From the NCBI RefSeq assembly GCF_000220395.1, contig NW_004086489.1:47387-111386 (forward strand): DNA of 64,000 bases. Reading direction: 5' to 3'. Every line of letters begins with the position of its first letter. Positions within the stretch are counted from its first letter, which is position 1. Position numbers and translations under genes: made by a program. The notes below the pieces were generated by a model. It was not told the origin of the DNA. It made no database searches and was given only the letters and a program-made list of their open reading frames with translations. Shown here in pieces: positions 27,401 through 39,932 of the stretch. Source of the DNA: Ichthyophthirius multifiliis (lineage: Eukaryota > Ciliophora > Oligohymenophorea > Hymenostomatida).

Positions 27401-29080
27401 AAATAAGATAATTATGGAGGAAAAAGTTAAAATAATAATAATATAAATTATGATTAATATGGTAATCCTATATATAATAGTATAAATTATGATTAGAATT
27501 GTAATCCTATATATAATAATATAAATTATGATTAATATAATAATCCTATACATAATAATAACAATTTAAAAACAAGTTATAATCCACAAAATATGAATAT
27601 TAATGCCAGTAAGAATTTAAATGATAATTAAAATATTTAAAATATTAATAATTAAAGTATGTACAATAATAATTATAATATGAATAATAATAATTAAAAT
27701 AACATACATAATTAAAATATGTATAGTAATAATTAAAATTACAACAATATAAATAATTAAAATATATAAAGTAATTAATAAAACTATAATAGTATGAATA
27801 ATAATTAAATCATAGGGTAACCTAATATTTATAACATTAATATTAATTAAGGTATGAATAATAAAGGTCTTTAATAATAAGAAGAAGCTGAAACAGAAAT
27901 AAACTCAAAAATGGAAAAAATATACTAAGAAGAATTACAAAAAGTAATAAATGCAGTTCATAAAATCGGTGCTTAATAATTAATTCAAGTCGCAAAATAA
28001 AATAATGGATATTTAGAGGAAAACATATTAAAGAAAATATTCATGTAAGAATATGGGTTTTATCCTTCTGCGAATTTTAATACTTTCATTAGTATTTTAG
28101 TTTCTTAAGTAGGTTATATACAAATAGACGAATTATTATAAAAATTAAATTTTGATCATAAAAGGCATGTTGAAGAATAAAATCTAATAAAATAATTAGG
28201 ATTAGGAAATAAAAGTGTATAATAAGGAAATTAAAGGATAGGAGGAGCTAAAGATGTAAATAAGGCTTAAAGAATAAGATAAGTATTATTGGATTTATGC
28301 AATTAAAATTATAAATAACTCGCCGATATTTATTATCCTGTAGGAATGTCTCCTTTGATTGATTTGGAGATTTTTGTTTAAAAAACAAAGGCTATTTTAA
28401 GCGAATAAGGATAATAAATACCTAATGATTTTGAAATTTAGAATTTATTTAATTGCATAGACGTTAATAGTGGAGGGAGTTTGACATATTCAGAATTCGA
28501 GTAATACTTTGTGGATGATCATGAATAGATAGTATAAACTAACAAAAATTAAAAAGGACTTGCTTTAACTAAAGATTTAGAATAATAGATTTATCAACTT
28601 TTTAGACAAGTAGATATTAATGACGATAAGTAAATTTAAATAGATGAACTGAATAATTTATTAGCGAAAATCGGGATAAATGCCTCAAATGCAGAACTGG
28701 AAGAATATATGAGAAGATATGATAAAAATAATGACGGGACTATTAGTTTTGATGAATTTAAAATTATTATGTAGGAAAAAATAAAAAATGAAATGATGAC
28801 TGCTGAAACTATAATTGATGAGCTTAAAAGAGAGTTTAAAAAAGTAGATATTGATAATAGTAGATTACTTAATATTGTTTAACTTTAATAAGTGTTTAAG
28901 AATTTGGGAGTTGTATTAACATAACCGGAATTAGAAGCTCTTTTTAAGGAAATTGACTTTGATGGAAGTAAAACAGTTGATATTGATGAAATGATACTTT
29001 TTATTACCAGAAATTCAGAAGGAACAAGCCTTTTAGCTTAAACAGCAATTCTTAATGTAAATATTTTTAATTTTTATAAG

Positions 29081-29136
<56 letters not shown>

Positions 29137-30710
29137 ATAAATAATATTTTATTTATATAATTTTGAATTTATTTATAGATTAGATCAAGCAGAAAATTTT
29201 CTATAAAAGATTTAATGGAAACATTTAAATAAATGCCAAATAATTTTCGCTTATCATTTTTTAGAAGCTTACATTAAAAAGGTATGAATTATCCTAGTTC
29301 TTCTTTAAAACCTAAATTAAATGAATTCTAAATTTATCCTGATTTACATTATGATAATAGCAAATAAATTTCTGTTTCTTAATCTGTCTTCGACTATAAT
29401 TATAATTGCCCTTCATTTTTTGCAGAATTAAATCTTAAATAATGTAATGGTGTACCTATTCCTTAAGAACAAACTTTCCCACGTGAAAGAATTTCGAAAA
29501 GATAAATATATATTTCATTCTTTGATAGTGGAAGAAATCAATTTATTGGAAATACATGTGCTGTGGAAGCTTTTTGGACTTAACAATATGAAGATAGATG
29601 GTATATAATATATATATATAAATATAAATATATATATATTTTTACATATATATATATAATTTTAAATAAAGATTACATTTATATTTATTTTATAAAATAC
29701 AAAATATAAAAAAAATAGGTCATTTGTATAAAAAAATAGAGAAGATAATATAGTATATTTAAAATTTGATAATTATGACAAAAATAAACATGCGAATTTA
29801 AATATATGCGTAGAATTAGTAATCCATTATATTCCATAAACTTAAAACAGTAACATTAAAAATGACTTATAAATTTCCATATCTTTCGTTACTATACCTT
29901 TAAACAATTTAATAAAAGACGGTACATATAATTTTAATTTATAAGGGGGTGAACCTAGTAAACCAGCGGTTATTGACCCAAATGATATTAGGACTAATAG
30001 ATAAGGATGGCGATCTGTAGTAAAGGCAATGTCGAAAAAAATTGATTCTTAAATTGTTTTTTAACTAAATACAAGATTATAGAATAAAACTGATTAAAAT
30101 TAGATGGCTATAATGCCTTCTTGTATTGTTTTGAAGAAACCATAATTGCCTTTATTTGCTGTTTATAGAGAATATTTCGGCTATAAGAGTATTTGTAAGA
30201 AAGAAATTGATACTACGTTGAGCTCGAATATTGTTTTTAAGACTTTTTGTAGAATTATTGATTGCCCAGATACGAGAGATGTAGTATGTGATTTTTGGAA
30301 AAATGAAGTTTTGACAAGAATTAGTAAATTTGAAGATATTCTAAATGCATTTTAATAAGCAATGAATCATTTCTATATTTTATTGAGTCATGATAAGTTC
30401 TAGTTTTAAAATAGTGACCCTACAGCAAGTGTTTTTTGCTTTAAAAATCAAAGCTCAGAAAGAATAAAGCTTTTATAAAATTGTTTGGAGGATATAAGAA
30501 TACTTATTGGCTTGAAATAGGGGAACCCGTATTATTTTTTATTTATTTATATATTTTATACAAATTAAATAAAGGACAAATTTAAAAATTTAAGATAATT
30601 AAATTCCATTTACTATTGATGAGTTAATCGAAGATGATGATGAAGAAAGTGAATTGATGATGTAAGAATTTTTAAATAGAAAATAATAAAATACAACTAA
30701 TTATTTGTGA
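18464..30710 (+). CDS. NPHP1: Giant pseudokinase-EF-hand-nephrocystin-1 protein
   Basis: The N-terminal ~300 residues are kinase-like but dead. Where active kinases have HRDLKPEN it reads HLNIKPSN, and DFG is replaced by SEPG, although SDIFSLG of subdomain IX remains. The middle holds 11-12 EF-hands (canonical loops near 21965, 22085, 24410, 24836, 28723), an RRGDDYNN repeat (22938-23285) and an Asn-rich region (27250-27850). The C-terminal ~450 residues match nephrocystin-1: YISFFDSGRNQFIGNTCAVE, then W-SFVYKNRED, ELVIHYIP, FNLQGGEPSKPAVIDP and FAVYREYFGYKSI. NPHP1 is a transition-zone/basal-body scaffold in animals (family knowledge). No SH3 domain was seen. The stop at 30710 needs a last intron ending ...AATAAAG. 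Frame breaks lie at 25357-25360 (T run) and 26888-26894 (T7). A split into two genes is possible, but introns bridge every junction. Confidence 0.75.
22938..23285 (+). repeat. 24-nt coding tandem repeat (RRGDDYNN units)
   Basis: About 14 imperfect copies of an eight-residue unit RRGDDYNN, with variants NNNRRGDDY, KRGDDYNN, RKGDDYNN and RRGDDYDR. They encode a strongly charged Arg/Asp/Tyr segment inside the nephrocystin-1-like giant protein. Third-base differences between units are few, so expansion is recent. Confidence 0.9.
27436..27554 (+). repeat. 39-nt coding tandem repeat (NYDQ..NPIY units)
   Basis: Three copies of a 13-residue unit of the form NxINYDQxxNPIY in the Asn-rich segment of the nephrocystin-1-like protein. 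Confidence 0.85.
29090..29132. repeat. (TA)n tract within an intron
   Basis: A TA run inside the intron (about 29058-29177) that separates the last EF-hand exon from the nephrocystin-1 domain exon. Confidence 0.85.
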
Positions 30711-30925
30711 TTTCTAAGTTTTTAAATTAAATATATTAATTTTTTTTTATATATATATATAAAATTTAATTATTTAATAATAATTAAATTAAGAATTAAT
30801 GTTATTCATTTTTTTTTTAGTAAATTAAAAATAATTTTATATTTTTTTATTTTAATTATTTTTATTAAATAACAATTAAATATTTTTATTCAAAAATACA
30901 TCATACATTAAATTTATTTAAGAAA

Positions 30926-32906
30926 ATGAATTAAAATTAATAATCAAGCTTTTTATAAAATATTCAAAATGTATTATCATAATAAAACAATAGTATATTA
31001 TTAAATTTAGAAAATAAGCTTCTTTAATTAATAAAATAATATAACTTTACTGATATAAAGGTCTGGGAATGTTCATATAAAATAAGTTAAATATTTTATA
31101 ATGCAGGTTATAATTTATTAATGAATAAACAATATTAATTAGCCGAAGAATATTTATACAAAGCAAAATAAATAACCGAGCCAAGTTACTAAAATGGCCT
31201 TATTTGGGTTTAATATATAGAATTTCATGAAATAAGGGCAAACATAGCCATTAACCTATGTTTAATTTATAAAAAATAAAAGAATTTTTAAGCTGGATTG
31301 AAAATTTTAAGCGAAATGGAAAGTACTTTTAGTCAATAATATATAGATAATAGTAGTTAAGATTAGAACGGAAATATAAGTACTTTTTATTATATGAAGG
31401 CTTAGGTTTATAAATAGTTAAAATAATATGAAGAAATGTTTACAAATTCAAATAAAGCACTTTCTGTAATTGATTTTTTTTTTTCTAAAGAATACAATTA
31501 ACAAAAAAGTGATATTTGTTCGAATGAATAAAATCTAAATTGTATTTATTTGGCTTAAATCAAATTCGAATGTATGTTGATGATCGGAAAATATTTTAAA
31601 AAATAAGAATTAAATTATTATAAATGTTTAAATTGTTATAAAGCTGCTTATAAGTTACTAAAAACGTATTCAAACGGCAAACAAAATAAGAAGAAGAAAA
31701 TAAGAAATAAAATTTAAAAAATTTTAAATTTATTAACTTTTAGAAATGATTTGGAAAAATAAAAACTTATCGAAAACCTAAATTAAGAATAAGATGATTT
31801 TAAGATTACTAAAGAAAGAAATAATAGTTGTGTTAATATAAATTTTGTTAATATAAAACAAAGGAAATATATTACTTAAAATAAAACTATAAGTTCTAAT
31901 AGAAAAGCTTTTTTTATTGATCCTGAATTTCTTTAATAATTATAATATAAATATGAAAGGAAAAAAAAATAGTAGCAATTTTAAAATCAATAAATTTAAA
32001 TTAAAAATCCTAATTTAGTCTTTAATTCAAATTAATAAAGTAGATAAAATTCAAATTTAAGAAATGATCAATAAAATTCAAATATAAAAAACGAACATTA
32101 AAATCTATATATTAAAAATGATCAAAGAATTATAGAAAATCCTGCTAGTTTAAATAGAAAATAGCTTTCGATTTCAAAACTCAATAAAAATTTTGATTTT
32201 GATAAAAAAGGCGAAAGTTAAGTTGAATATAAAAATTATTAATAATTAATGAATTAATTATAACATGATTATACTTAAGATTCTAAAAACTATAAAGTAA
32301 GTCGAATTTCAGATGATTTCATTCAAATTAATAGCTAAATTAATAGTGGAAAAGATATTTTTATCGAATAATAAAAAAAATAGGAATAAAATTGGATTGA
32401 AAATATTGTGAATTTTGTCGATTCTAAAAATATTTCGAGTATTTTAACATCCAAAAGACCAGTTTCATCTTCTATATACTTTTCAGATAAAAAAATATAT
32501 GTCTAACATGAAAAAAAATTCACTTATGAATTAATTATTTTAATAAAAATAAGATATTAGTTTATAATAATAAAAATATAATATTTTCGATTCTTCAATA
32601 AAATAATTTATTTTAAAGGATAAAACATTAACTTAGGAAAAAATTTAATTTTGTATGAATAATAGGCCTAAAGTAAAAAATTAATTATCAAATAAAATTA
32701 AAAGTTAAAAAAGAAAAAAATTAATGACTTTATTACTTACAGAAAATGCAAATAATAACGCAGATGCTAAAAAAGAGACAAATTAATAACCAGCATCTAA
32801 TAAAAAAAATAAAACACCTGAAAATTAAAATTAGAATAATAAAGATTATTTTGTTTTAACAAATAAAGATTATTCGAAAAATAATATTGGTATTAATATA
32901 AATATA

Positions 32907-32953
<47 letters not shown>

Positions 32954-34660
32954 TTTTATATATATTTATTATTTATTTGTTATTAATTTATAGATTAAAA
33001 AATTAATAGTAAAGTAGACAATATGTCATCTTCTATTAATTAAACATAAGAAAATAAATTAGCTTCAATAGGACTAATTAACTCCTAATTTTCTAATATA
33101 GATAATTTAAATTAAGACACAAAAAATAAAAATAATATTTTAACGAGAAGCGGATATTCTAATTAAAATAAAAGTGTATTTCTTTATTATTATATATTTA
33201 TTTTATAATTTAAATTATTTATAAGGATAATAAAGAAATATAAAAATATACTCCGAATTGTGATTAATAATCTAAAATAATTAGTACTATAAGAATAGAT
33301 GAATCTATTAAAAATATTTAAGAAGAATTATTTGACAAATATTAAAAAAAAGAATAAAATTTAAAATTAAATTTTGATTTAAAAGAAATTTCTAAAAACA
33401 CTATATTTAATAATAATTTAATTCAAAATTTAATTCATAGTGATACACATAATTAGGTATTTTTTTTTATATTTATTAGTATCTTAAAATATATATATAT
33501 TTTAAGTAAACAGAATCAAAATTTTATTCGGTTTTTTAAAATTAATACAATCAAAGAGAATAAGTAATAAGTGCTAAAGTAATATAATCCTGGTGGAAAA
33601 ATAGGGGGAAAAAGTTAAATTAAATCAATTACAATAAGCTAAACACAAAGCAAATAATAAAATAAAGAAATAAAAGTCGTAGAATTAACTAAAAAAACTA
33701 AATAATAAACGAATTATAAAATACATATAATCAATAATAAAACTTGGCCAATTTTAATTTACCAGGCGAAAATAATTTTTAACATGAAGTAGATAAAATA
33801 ATAACAAAGGGACATATCTAAAAATTAAATACTTAAACTTAATAAAGCTTCTAAAGTCTTAATTTTTCGCAATATTATCAAAACGATGATGAAATTTATA
33901 AAAAATAACAAAAAAAAATCGAAAATAATCCTACTATTAATATAATATAAGATTTAGAAAAAAAAGACAGAGAAATTTAAATAAATATGGAAATACCAGA
34001 AATCAGTTAAAGGAAATTAAAATTCGTAATTAATAATATACAGAAGCTGAGTATGTTCCCTCTTTTCTTCTATAAATCTTACTTTGATTATTTAACGTGT
34101 AAATGGGATATTTCAAAGATTTATATTAAAACAAAATTATTTGAATAATAATAAACAGAAAAAAAAGTCAATAATATATATGAAATTACACTCATGTTGA
34201 ATTTGTAAAGCTTAATAGGAACTTAAGTGATTGATAATCCTTTATTTTTTAAAGTAAAAAAACATTTGAATCTTTCTTTACATTTGCAAAATATAAAAAC
34301 TTAGTTTGCATTTGCCTAACTTATTATAGATGAATGGCTTATTTTACATAATTTAATAGAATTAAAAGTTCTTTTTATTGAAGAATTAAAATATAAAAAT
34401 TTTTAACCTTAGTTTATGATTCCAAGTGAGTTGAAAAATGTACTTTCGAAAGATGAAATTCAAAAAATAGAAGAACTTATTTATTAGTTGATTTTTTTAT
34501 TGACTAAGCTTACTACTATTAAAAAAAATTGAATGGAAATGTTATTTAGTTCAATTAATCTTTTCAAGTTGTAAATAATAAAATGATGTCTAATTATTGC
34601 GAAAAATTAAGGATAATAAGAATTTATAAAGTAAAAATTTATACAATATAAATATTTGTT

Positions 34661-34716
<56 letters not shown>

Positions 34717-37700
34717 TAATTTATTTTATAAAATAGAATTAAAAATCTTTTCTTAAAAGAGCTATTTTATCTTAATTAAATTAATTTTAATTATAAAATT
34801 CTTAATAAACTCTAATTATAAAATAAAAATAAAATTATATTATAAAAAAGCAGTCTCCTTTAAAAATAACTAAAACTGTATCAAAAAAAATTATTAAAGC
34901 CTGGAAAATAAATAATCGAAAAACTAAGTCTTTTCATATTTTACCAAATTAAAATTAAGAAAATAATTAGATTTAAGATAATTTTTGTAAAGATCCTAAA
35001 CCAGCAAAACATATTTTATCTTAAATAGAGTTAAAAAAGTAAAGTATAATTCCTAATATAAATTCTTATACTTATGAATCCTTTTCTTTAGAGAATGAAA
35101 GTAATTAATATATAATTTAAAATGAATATTAGGAAAATAGCAATTATAGTATAATTATTAATGCAGAAAACGAGTTTTAACCAAAAAAATTTTATAATTA
35201 ATCCTTAAAATAATAACCTTAAAATAGTGAACTAAGTAGTTTAACTCTTTAATAATTTAAATATTCTTTAACCCAATAAATGAGTGATATAAACGAAAAT
35301 AGTATTATTAATAGTTAGTAAGATAACATTTATGAAAATTCTAGTAGATAGAAATAAACTTAAATAAAATAAAATAGTGATAATAAGAATTTTAGAAGAA
35401 TGAATTCTTTTAAGTCGGTTAAAAGTACGAAAAGTAAGTTTAGTAAATATGCAAATGAAAATTTAAATGCCTCAGTTTAATAAGAAGAGGCTGTTAGAAA
35501 TAATTAAAGTAAAGAAATAAAATCTATACAGCTTTCGGAATAAATGAATAGCAAATTTGCCTCTTCTAAATAAGTTAGTTAGGTTAATTATTAGAATTCT
35601 TATGAACAATTTGATTATAGTTAATATTAATTCAATAATAGTCTAAATAGATCTGAAAGATAATAACTTAGTGTATATTTTATATACATATAATATCAAT
35701 ATTACTATTTTTTGTAGATTTTGTATTTTCATTAATATTTTATAATTATCAAAAAAAATAAAAATATTTTATATATATTACTAATTTTTTTGAAAAATAA
35801 TAAATAGGTATAAAAGCAATATTTTAATATTAATATAGTTTAGTCTTAATAAAATATTAATAGAATTTTTAAATAATAACAAAAAAAAATCACTATAAAT
35901 CCTTTTTAAAATAATGATTTATTAGTTAGAGGTACAGTAAAATAAAATAAATAGATTTATTTTGTAGAAATATGCTTTTAATTCCATGAATGTTTATAAA
36001 ATATGTTAAATAAATAATTAGCCAAAAAATATTCTTAGTTTACATTAAAAGTAATTAATGTTAAAAATTTTAAGAGTTCATAAATTATTTATGATTATAA
36101 ATTTTTTATTTAAAATTTCTTTAAATAATTTGATATTTAGTAGTTTATTTTAAATATAGGCTTTAATGTTTAATAGAAAAAGTCTATCTTATAAAAACTT
36201 AATAAATATTTAATAATAAATTCTGATTTTTAACTAATTTTGAATAATTTTGAGGAATAAAGAAAATTAATAAAAAAAAGAAAACGAATTTTTTAATAAA
36301 AGGAAAATAATATAAATTTTAAAGTTTGTTTCGATTATTATTTAAATTAAGATTTTTATGATTCTGAAATTTATGAATATTATTATTTTTATTAAATTAA
36401 TTAAATTATTTTGAAATAAAAATTAATATAGGCAAATAATAATATTTTTATATAAATTTTATAGAAATAATTAGAAAAAGAAGAATAAAAAATTAATAAG
36501 AAAAAACATAGAAAATATAAATATTATAATATTAATTATTAATATTAAAATTAAAATTATATAAAAAAATTCATTTTGCCTCAAGAAATTCAAAACAATG
36601 CAGAAAATAACTAATTTAAGATTTAAAAATATAAAATTTAATAAAATATAAAAAGCATTCAAATAATATTATAAAAAAGTGAATTTACAATATATTTAAA
36701 ATAAGATTTTTAAAATTAATTTTTTATTTTCTATTATTTTTCTTTTAATAAAAAAATAAAACTCAGAATTAAATCTAAAAACGATTCTCTATTTTAAAAG
36801 TTTTTTAAAATAAACTATTTAAATTCAAATATATTAAAAAAAATAATATCTTATTAATTAATAATAAAAATATAACAAATAAACGGTTATAAATGGCAAT
36901 TAAAAAGTCAAAGAAAATAAAGTGTTTCTGAAAAAAAAATTTAATAAATGAAATAAAAAATAAAAGAAATAATTTTGTAAGAATTTTATGCTAAAAATTT
37001 AAGTACTTTTTCCCTTTAATATTTGAAATATGAACTTTGTTGTTTGGATTTTAATAATAAAAATACTTTAGACCAAAATCTATTTATTAACGGATATTTT
37101 GAATTAAAGAGATTTTCTATTTTGTGGAAGTTGAAGTCTTGTGAAACTATATATGTATAAATATATGTATTAAGGTCTATAAAGTAAATGAATTTATAAG
37201 AATTTGTTTTATTTGTTTTAGATATACATCCTTTTAAATATTAGAGGACTAAATAATATAAATTTATATTGGAATAAAGTGATATAAATAATTTATATAG
37301 TTAAGAGTTTTGTTATAATAATTGCTTTGAATAAAATATTATTTAATAAATTATTTAACAAATATGTTCTAGTATTAAATTTTAAAGGATAATGCTTTAT
37401 AAAAAATTATGTATTCCATTAAAAAAAATCGTCAAATAATAGATTTATAAAAAATAATATATTTTATCTAATAATTATAATATAAGAGTAAATTTAATAT
37501 TTTTTTTTATTTAACAAAAAAAATTTTTTAAATAAAAAAAAGCCTTTTGAAATAAAAGGAATAAAGGAACTTTCATGTACATCTTTTTTGAATATTTAAT
37601 AAAAAGGAGAAAGAGTAATTTATTAAGGAGTCAAAAAAATACTTAATTATTATTGTATTATTACTGTAGTTTATTATAGTTAAATAGAATAATATTATTT

Positions 37701-39034
37701 ATAAATTTATATTCAATAAAATTGCAGAAAATTTGTTATTTAACTCACTTCTTATAATATTTATTAATTCTCGAATAATTTTATGAACAATGTAATAAAG
37801 GAAAACATTGTTGATGGTTACTTAGATGAACTTTTGAAGTTTAAAAACTATTAAAAGTTTTAAGAACGATTTTCGTGTTTAAATTTTAATGAAAAAAATT
37901 TAAATACTAGTAATTTAGATAATAATTTTATTATTTTGAAAAAAACTGATAAAAAAAAATAATAAGAAAGTTGTAATAGAAGTGGTTTTTATATTAATAA
38001 AGATAAGTTTGTTAATTTATTTAATAAAAAATATAAATTTATTGAAATCGCAGTAATAAATTAATTTATATTTAAAAATATATAAACAAATAAATAATTA
38101 GTATATATATAGGTTTATATATTTTTTTTTAAAAAAAAAAAAGATTTGGGATTAATTAATATAATATACAAATATTACTAATTATGGATATGGAAAAGTT
38201 ATATTATAAATAGATAATTTTTATGGAATTGTAAGAGAATATTTAAATATTAGCCTTGTTAATTTATCCGAAAAAGAAAACATATTGTTTTAGGCTTTAA
38301 TAAGAAATAAAAATGAGACTTAATCCAATTTTAGTTATAATTTAGGTTTGAAACTTTAGGAAGATTAAAAATGTTAAAAATGTGACTTTTATGTAAGAAT
38401 ATATATTTTAAAGAAATAAAAATTCTAAATAAATGAAAAAATAAACCTAAAAAGCATAATGTAGATATATTAATGTGAAAATAATATTTAATTTATGAAT
38501 AAAAGTAAAACTATTAGCGACTATATTTATAATTTAAATGATTTTGAGAAAATATCTTAATATTTAATTGATTAATTGAAAATGAAATATTCAAGGGAAA
38601 ATAAACTATATAATTATTATTAAAAATTCTAATTGAGATTTAGTTTATTTGATAATTAAATAATTTAATAAATTTAAAAAACTATACCCTTAAAAATTAA
38701 AATTAACAATAAATTAAATATTCTTAGTTAAGATAATTATATATTAAATAGATTTTATTAACTTCTATTTAGAAGTATTTTGACATTAAGACCATAGTAA
38801 ATAATAGCCATTTATTATAGATAAGATAGAAATAAATTTTATATTCAAATATATAATGTTAAATTGTGTGTAAATTATATCATGAAATTCGATTTTCATA
38901 TTATTTAATAATATATTCCTTATTTAAAATAAATGATTTAATTAGGATTATTTTAGTAAATTGGAAAAAGAATTTTTTTGGCTTTCAAAAATAAATCAAT
39001 AATACATTCTTATAAAGAATAAATACAATAATGA
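30926..39034 (+). CDS. Giant TPR-containing, Gln/Asn-rich protein with IQ-like motif
   Basis: Not assigned to a named family. Residues ~30-260 (to about 31700) look like tetratricopeptide helices: YNAGYNLLMNKQYQLAEEYL, INLCLIYKKQKNFQAGLKIL and YYMKAQVYKQLKQYEEMF. Long Gln/Asn/Lys-rich linkers follow. An IQ-like calmodulin-binding motif (VIQSWWKNRGKK) lies near 33570, with a globular region at about 34000-34600. Later regions carry moderately conserved-looking blocks up to KQMIQLGLFQQIGKRIFLAF before the TGA at 39034. It starts 215 bp after the nephrocystin-1-like gene on the same strand. Frame breaks were placed in A8 runs at 32511-32518 and 34521-34528, and more are likely between 35700 and 38300. 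It could be two genes; no TGA-ATG junction with good coding on both sides was found. Confidence 0.55.
34671..34712. repeat. (TA)n tract within an intron
   Basis: A TA run in an intron of the TPR protein gene (about 34630-34736). A related broken TA tract lies at about 32910-32950 in an earlier intron. Confidence 0.8.
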
Positions 39035-39102
39035 AAAAATAAAAAAACTAATGTTAAAATAAAAAAGTATTATATAAAAAATAAATTAATTATAGAATTA
39101 AA

Positions 39103-39107
<5 letters not shown>

Positions 39108-39151
<44 letters not shown>
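39108..39151. repeat. (TA)n microsatellite, intergenic
   Basis: A TA run in the short gap between the 3' ends of the TPR protein gene (+) and the Nudix gene (-). Confidence 0.85.
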
Positions 39152-39159
<8 letters not shown>

Positions 39160-39319
39160 TTATACAAAAAATAAAATAATAAAGTATATATTTCATTAAA
39201 AGTAAAATAAAATTGTATTTATTAATATAGATATATAAATATATTTAATTAAAAAATAAATATATTTATATGTAAAATTATCTTATAAAATACATATATC
39301 TGTACTTTTTTTTTTTTTT

Positions 39320-39798
39320 TCATTTTTGAATACATTTTAATTATTTTCTAAAATACTATAACATATTATCGAAATTTTATTAATGAAAAATATATAAATC
39401 ATTAAGCGCATAATAAAGCATATTTTCTTTAAAATACCTTTCAAAATTTTCCTAATCGCACCATTCCCAATCTTCATGTTTTTCCGGTTCTGTATTTTTA
39501 AAAAGATAACCGTCTTAAACTACTGTCCCAACAAAAAAGCTAACATAATGATAATTTAGTTCTTATCTTATTACATTAATTACATCTTTTAAAATTACGA
39601 ATTTGTCACTTTCTATATTAATTCCTGCTTCTTCTAATGTTTCCCTACTTCCACATTCTCTTATTTCTTCAAATTTTCTAAATGACCCCCTATTAAAGCC
39701 ATTTTGGAGCAATCTTTTCTTTTTGACATTAAGAATTTGTCCATTTTTTAATTGAAAATAAATACTCCTACACCAACCCCTGGATATTAAGAATTCAT
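39320..39798 (-). CDS. Nudix hydrolase (frame broken once)
   Basis: A small Mg-dependent pyrophosphohydrolase of nucleoside diphosphate-linked substrates; the exact substrate is not predictable. Read leftward from ATG at 39798, YPGVGVGVFIF gives the first strand of the Nudix fold. The Nudix box reads GGHLE then KFEEIRECGSRETLEEAGI, fitting GX5EX7REUXEEXGU with the REXXEE metal-binding core intact. The two halves are in different frames: one additional A in the four-A run (complement of 39674-39677) joins GGHLE to KFEEI exactly. After the box come DWEWCDQENF and a short helix. At about 158 codons it is a normal single-domain length. It is divergent from the amine oxidase, with only 134 bp between starts, so the two may share a promoter region. 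Confidence 0.85.
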
Positions 39799-39932
39799 TA
39801 TATTTTCTAATGTTTTAATTTAATATAATTAAAAGATAAGTGTAAAATTATGAGACTATTAATAAAATATTTAAAATTATCTATTTGTTTTAATTAATTA
39901 TTTTTAACCAAAATACATAAAATAATAAAAAT

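Noticed and set aside
27107-27553. Long Ile-rich open frame on the - strand
   Set aside because: It is the antisense of the Asn-rich NYDQ..NPIY repeat of the nephrocystin-1-like gene; low complexity and no family signal.
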